A program made the position numbers and the translations under genes. The notes under the pieces are model-generated. The model saw only the letters and a list, made by a program, of their open reading frames with translations. It was not told the DNA's origin and did no database searches. Below are positions 62,736-64,000 of a stretch of DNA of 64,000 bases, in pieces. The stretch is from Pseudomonas sp. RIT288 (lineage in GTDB: Bacteria > Pseudomonadota > Gammaproteobacteria > Pseudomonadales > Pseudomonadaceae), in NCBI RefSeq assembly GCF_000631985.1, contig NZ_JFYN01000002.1, positions 1 through 64,000 on the forward strand, read 5' to 3'. How positions within the stretch are numbered: the stretch's first letter is position 1; each line of letters opens with the position of its first letter.

Positions 62736-63491
62736 TTAAACGATATCGTCTATGAGTATGTGGGACAGCCCGCGACTGCATTGCTCGATTCGTGCTTCGA
62801 CCTTGTAGACATTGCGCAACATCTGCTCGGTGATCACCTCATTGCTCGGGCCGCTGCCCTGACTGGTGCCATCAGCAATCACCAGCACCTGATCGGCGAA
62901 TCGCAACGCCTGATTAAGATCATGGATGGCAATGAACACAATCACTTCGCGTTTGCGCGCGAGGCTGCGCATGAAGTTCAGCACTTGCACCTGCCGATGC
63001 ATGTCGAGGGCGCTGGTCGGTTCGTCCATCAGCAGGATTTCCGGCTCGCGCACCAGCGTCTGGGCGATGGAGACCAACTGCTGCTGACCGCCGCTGAGTT
63101 CGCCAAGGTTACGGAAAGACAGCCCGGTGATTCCCAGCGCGGCGAGAATCTCGTCGACCAGTTTCAGCTCATCATCGTGGACCACCCAGCCCGGGGTCAG
63201 TTGCTTGCGCGCCAGCAGCACGGATTCGTACACCGTCAAACGCGCACTGGCATTCAGGCCTTGCGGCATGTAGCTGATGCCCGTCGGGCCTTTTTTCGAT
63301 TTTTTCAGGATGACCTGACCCGGCCCTTCGATCAGTCCGGCCATACGTTTGAACAACGTCGATTTGCCGGCCGCATTGGGCCCGACCACGGCAACCACCT
63401 GACCGCCAGAAAACGTTGCCGTCGAGACACCACGAATGATTTCGCGCTGACCATAGCGCGCGCCGAGATTTTCCAGTTGCAGCGTCACCAT
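62736..63491 (-). CDS. ABC transporter ATP-binding protein, siderophore/iron type (FepC/FecE-like)
   Basis: 251 residues. Walker A VVGPNAAGKSTLF (37-45), Q-loop SYMPQGL, signature LSGGQQQLVSIAQTLV, Walker B ILLMDEPTSALD, switch His in IAIHDLNQAL. Length and sequence fit the FecCD-linked ATPases that drive uptake of ferric siderophores, heme or cobalamin. Its start overlaps the end of the permease gene by 7 bases. An integrase remnant lies after its 3' end. Confidence 0.88.
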   Translation of the reverse strand: MVTLQLENLGARYGQREIIRGVSTATFSGGQVVAVVGPNAAGKSTLFKRMAGLIEGPGQVILKKSKKGPTGISYMPQGLNASARLTVYESVLLARKQLTPGWVVHDDELKLVDEILAALGITGLSFRNLGELSGGQQQLVSIAQTLVREPEILLMDEPTSALDMHRQVQVLNFMRSLARKREVIVFIAIHDLNQALRFADQVLVIADGTSQGSGPSNEVITEQMLRNVYKVEARIEQCSRGLSHILIDDIV

Positions 63492-64000
63492 GAGTTTTTC
63501 TTCCCGCCGAGAATCAGTGAAATGAAGAACGGTACGCCGATCAGCGAGGTGACCACGCCGATAGGGAAAATCGCACCGGGGATCAGGGTTTTGCTGACCA
63601 CCGAACTGGCCGAGAGAATCAACGAACCGGTGAGCAAGGAGGCTGGCAAAAAGAAGCGCTGATCTTCACCGATCAGCATGCGCGCGATGTGCGGCCCGAC
63701 CAGTCCGATAAAGCCGATGGTGCCGACAAACGCTACAGGAAACGAGGCGAGCAGGCTGACCATGATCAGCGTCTGAAAGCGCAGGCTGCGCACGTTGATG
63801 CCGAAACTGGCAGCCTTGTCGTCGCCCAAGCGCAGGGCGGTCAAGGCCCAGGCGCGTTTGGCGAAAATCGGCAGGGTGATCAGGATCACCAGGCAGATCA
63901 CCCCGAGTTTCGGCCAGGTGGCTTTGGTCAGGCTGCCCATGGTCCAGAACACCACGGCGGCGACGGCTTGCTCGGTGGCGAAGAACTGCACCAGCGCCAG
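63485..64000 (-). CDS. FecCD-type ABC transporter permease (5' part outside window)
   Basis: The frame is open to the window edge, so the N-terminus is missing; 171 residues are visible. FecCD features: AAVVFWTMGSLTKATW, LRLGDDKAASFGINVRSLRFQTLI, SFPVAFVGTIGFIGLVGPHIARMLIGEDQRFFLPASLLTGSLILSASSVVSKTL and PIGVVTSLIGVPFFISLIL. VGPHIARML is the signature of iron-siderophore and B12 permeases. A substrate-binding protein gene would be expected further upstream. Confidence 0.88.
   Translation of the reverse strand: MALVQFFATEQAVAAVVFWTMGSLTKATWPKLGVICLVILITLPIFAKRAWALTALRLGDDKAASFGINVRSLRFQTLIMVSLLASFPVAFVGTIGFIGLVGPHIARMLIGEDQRFFLPASLLTGSLILSASSVVSKTLIPGAIFPIGVVTSLIGVPFFISLILGGKKNSW

Overview
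The window is a high-GC bacterial chromosome segment that looks like a fluorescent-group Pseudomonas. The evidence is a complete mannitol operon in the order mtlE-F-G-K-D-Y-Z with an mtlR activator gene (the Pseudomonas fluorescens arrangement), a MexEF-OprN efflux operon, an OprD-family porin, several Pseudomonas-type small domains (DUF1652, DUF2790, DUF6124-like), and many intergenic REP-type inverted repeats of at least three sequence families.

Layout. 1-8.3 kb: the 3' end of a Gly/Ser/His-rich protein, an LpxO-like lipid A hydroxylase, Ku, a PQQ-type sugar dehydrogenase, then a cluster of a GNAT/C39-peptidase fusion divergent from an RLAN/ATP-grasp ligase and a CorA-like transporter. 8.3-13.1 kb: a short threonine dehydratase preceded by what looks like an Ile/Thr leader-peptide attenuator, ecotin, and small envelope or unknown proteins. 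13.1-26.7 kb: a minus-strand type VI secretion (T6SS) cargo island with a full-length vgrG, a second 5'-truncated vgrG sharing about 1.45 kb of near-identity, two DUF4123 adaptors, a class 3 lipase, a Tle1-like protein that has lost its nucleophile motif, two tandem lipoproteins and four DUF3304 paralogues as probable immunity genes. 27-28.4 kb: an OprD porin. 28.4-38.9 kb: an SLT-type lipoprotein and the mannitol operon with its promoter and activator. 38.9-41.2 kb: a PI-PLC-like protein and a glycosyltransferase. 41.2-52.9 kb: a signalling island containing two hybrid or multi-domain kinases, an orphan CheR-CheB pair, stand-alone receivers, a further hybrid kinase with a pseudo-receiver, and a KaiC-family double ATPase. 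53.1-59.1 kb: mexE-mexF-oprN. 59.3-64 kb: two zinc-ribbon membrane proteins, a decayed ArgP-type regulator, a SotB-like exporter, an integrase remnant, and the 3' part of a siderophore-type ABC transporter running off the end.

How the genes work together. The mannitol operon imports mannitol (MtlEFGK), oxidises it to fructose (MtlD) and phosphorylates the product (MtlZ), under an AraC-type activator (MtlR). The T6SS island reads as two successive cargo modules. The downstream one has only a truncated VgrG and could be loaded onto the intact VgrG by homologous recombination, much like orphan Rhs tips. The signalling island joins translationally coupled kinases to CheR/CheB and faces a KaiC/hybrid-kinase operon with no KaiA or KaiB. 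The best candidates for something new are the orphan VgrG tip/cargo module with its degenerate Tle1, the apparently leaderless Ile attenuator, the KaiC-pseudo-receiver kinase pair, and the RLAN ligase/C39-GNAT pair. All calls come from reading the sequence; no database search was run.
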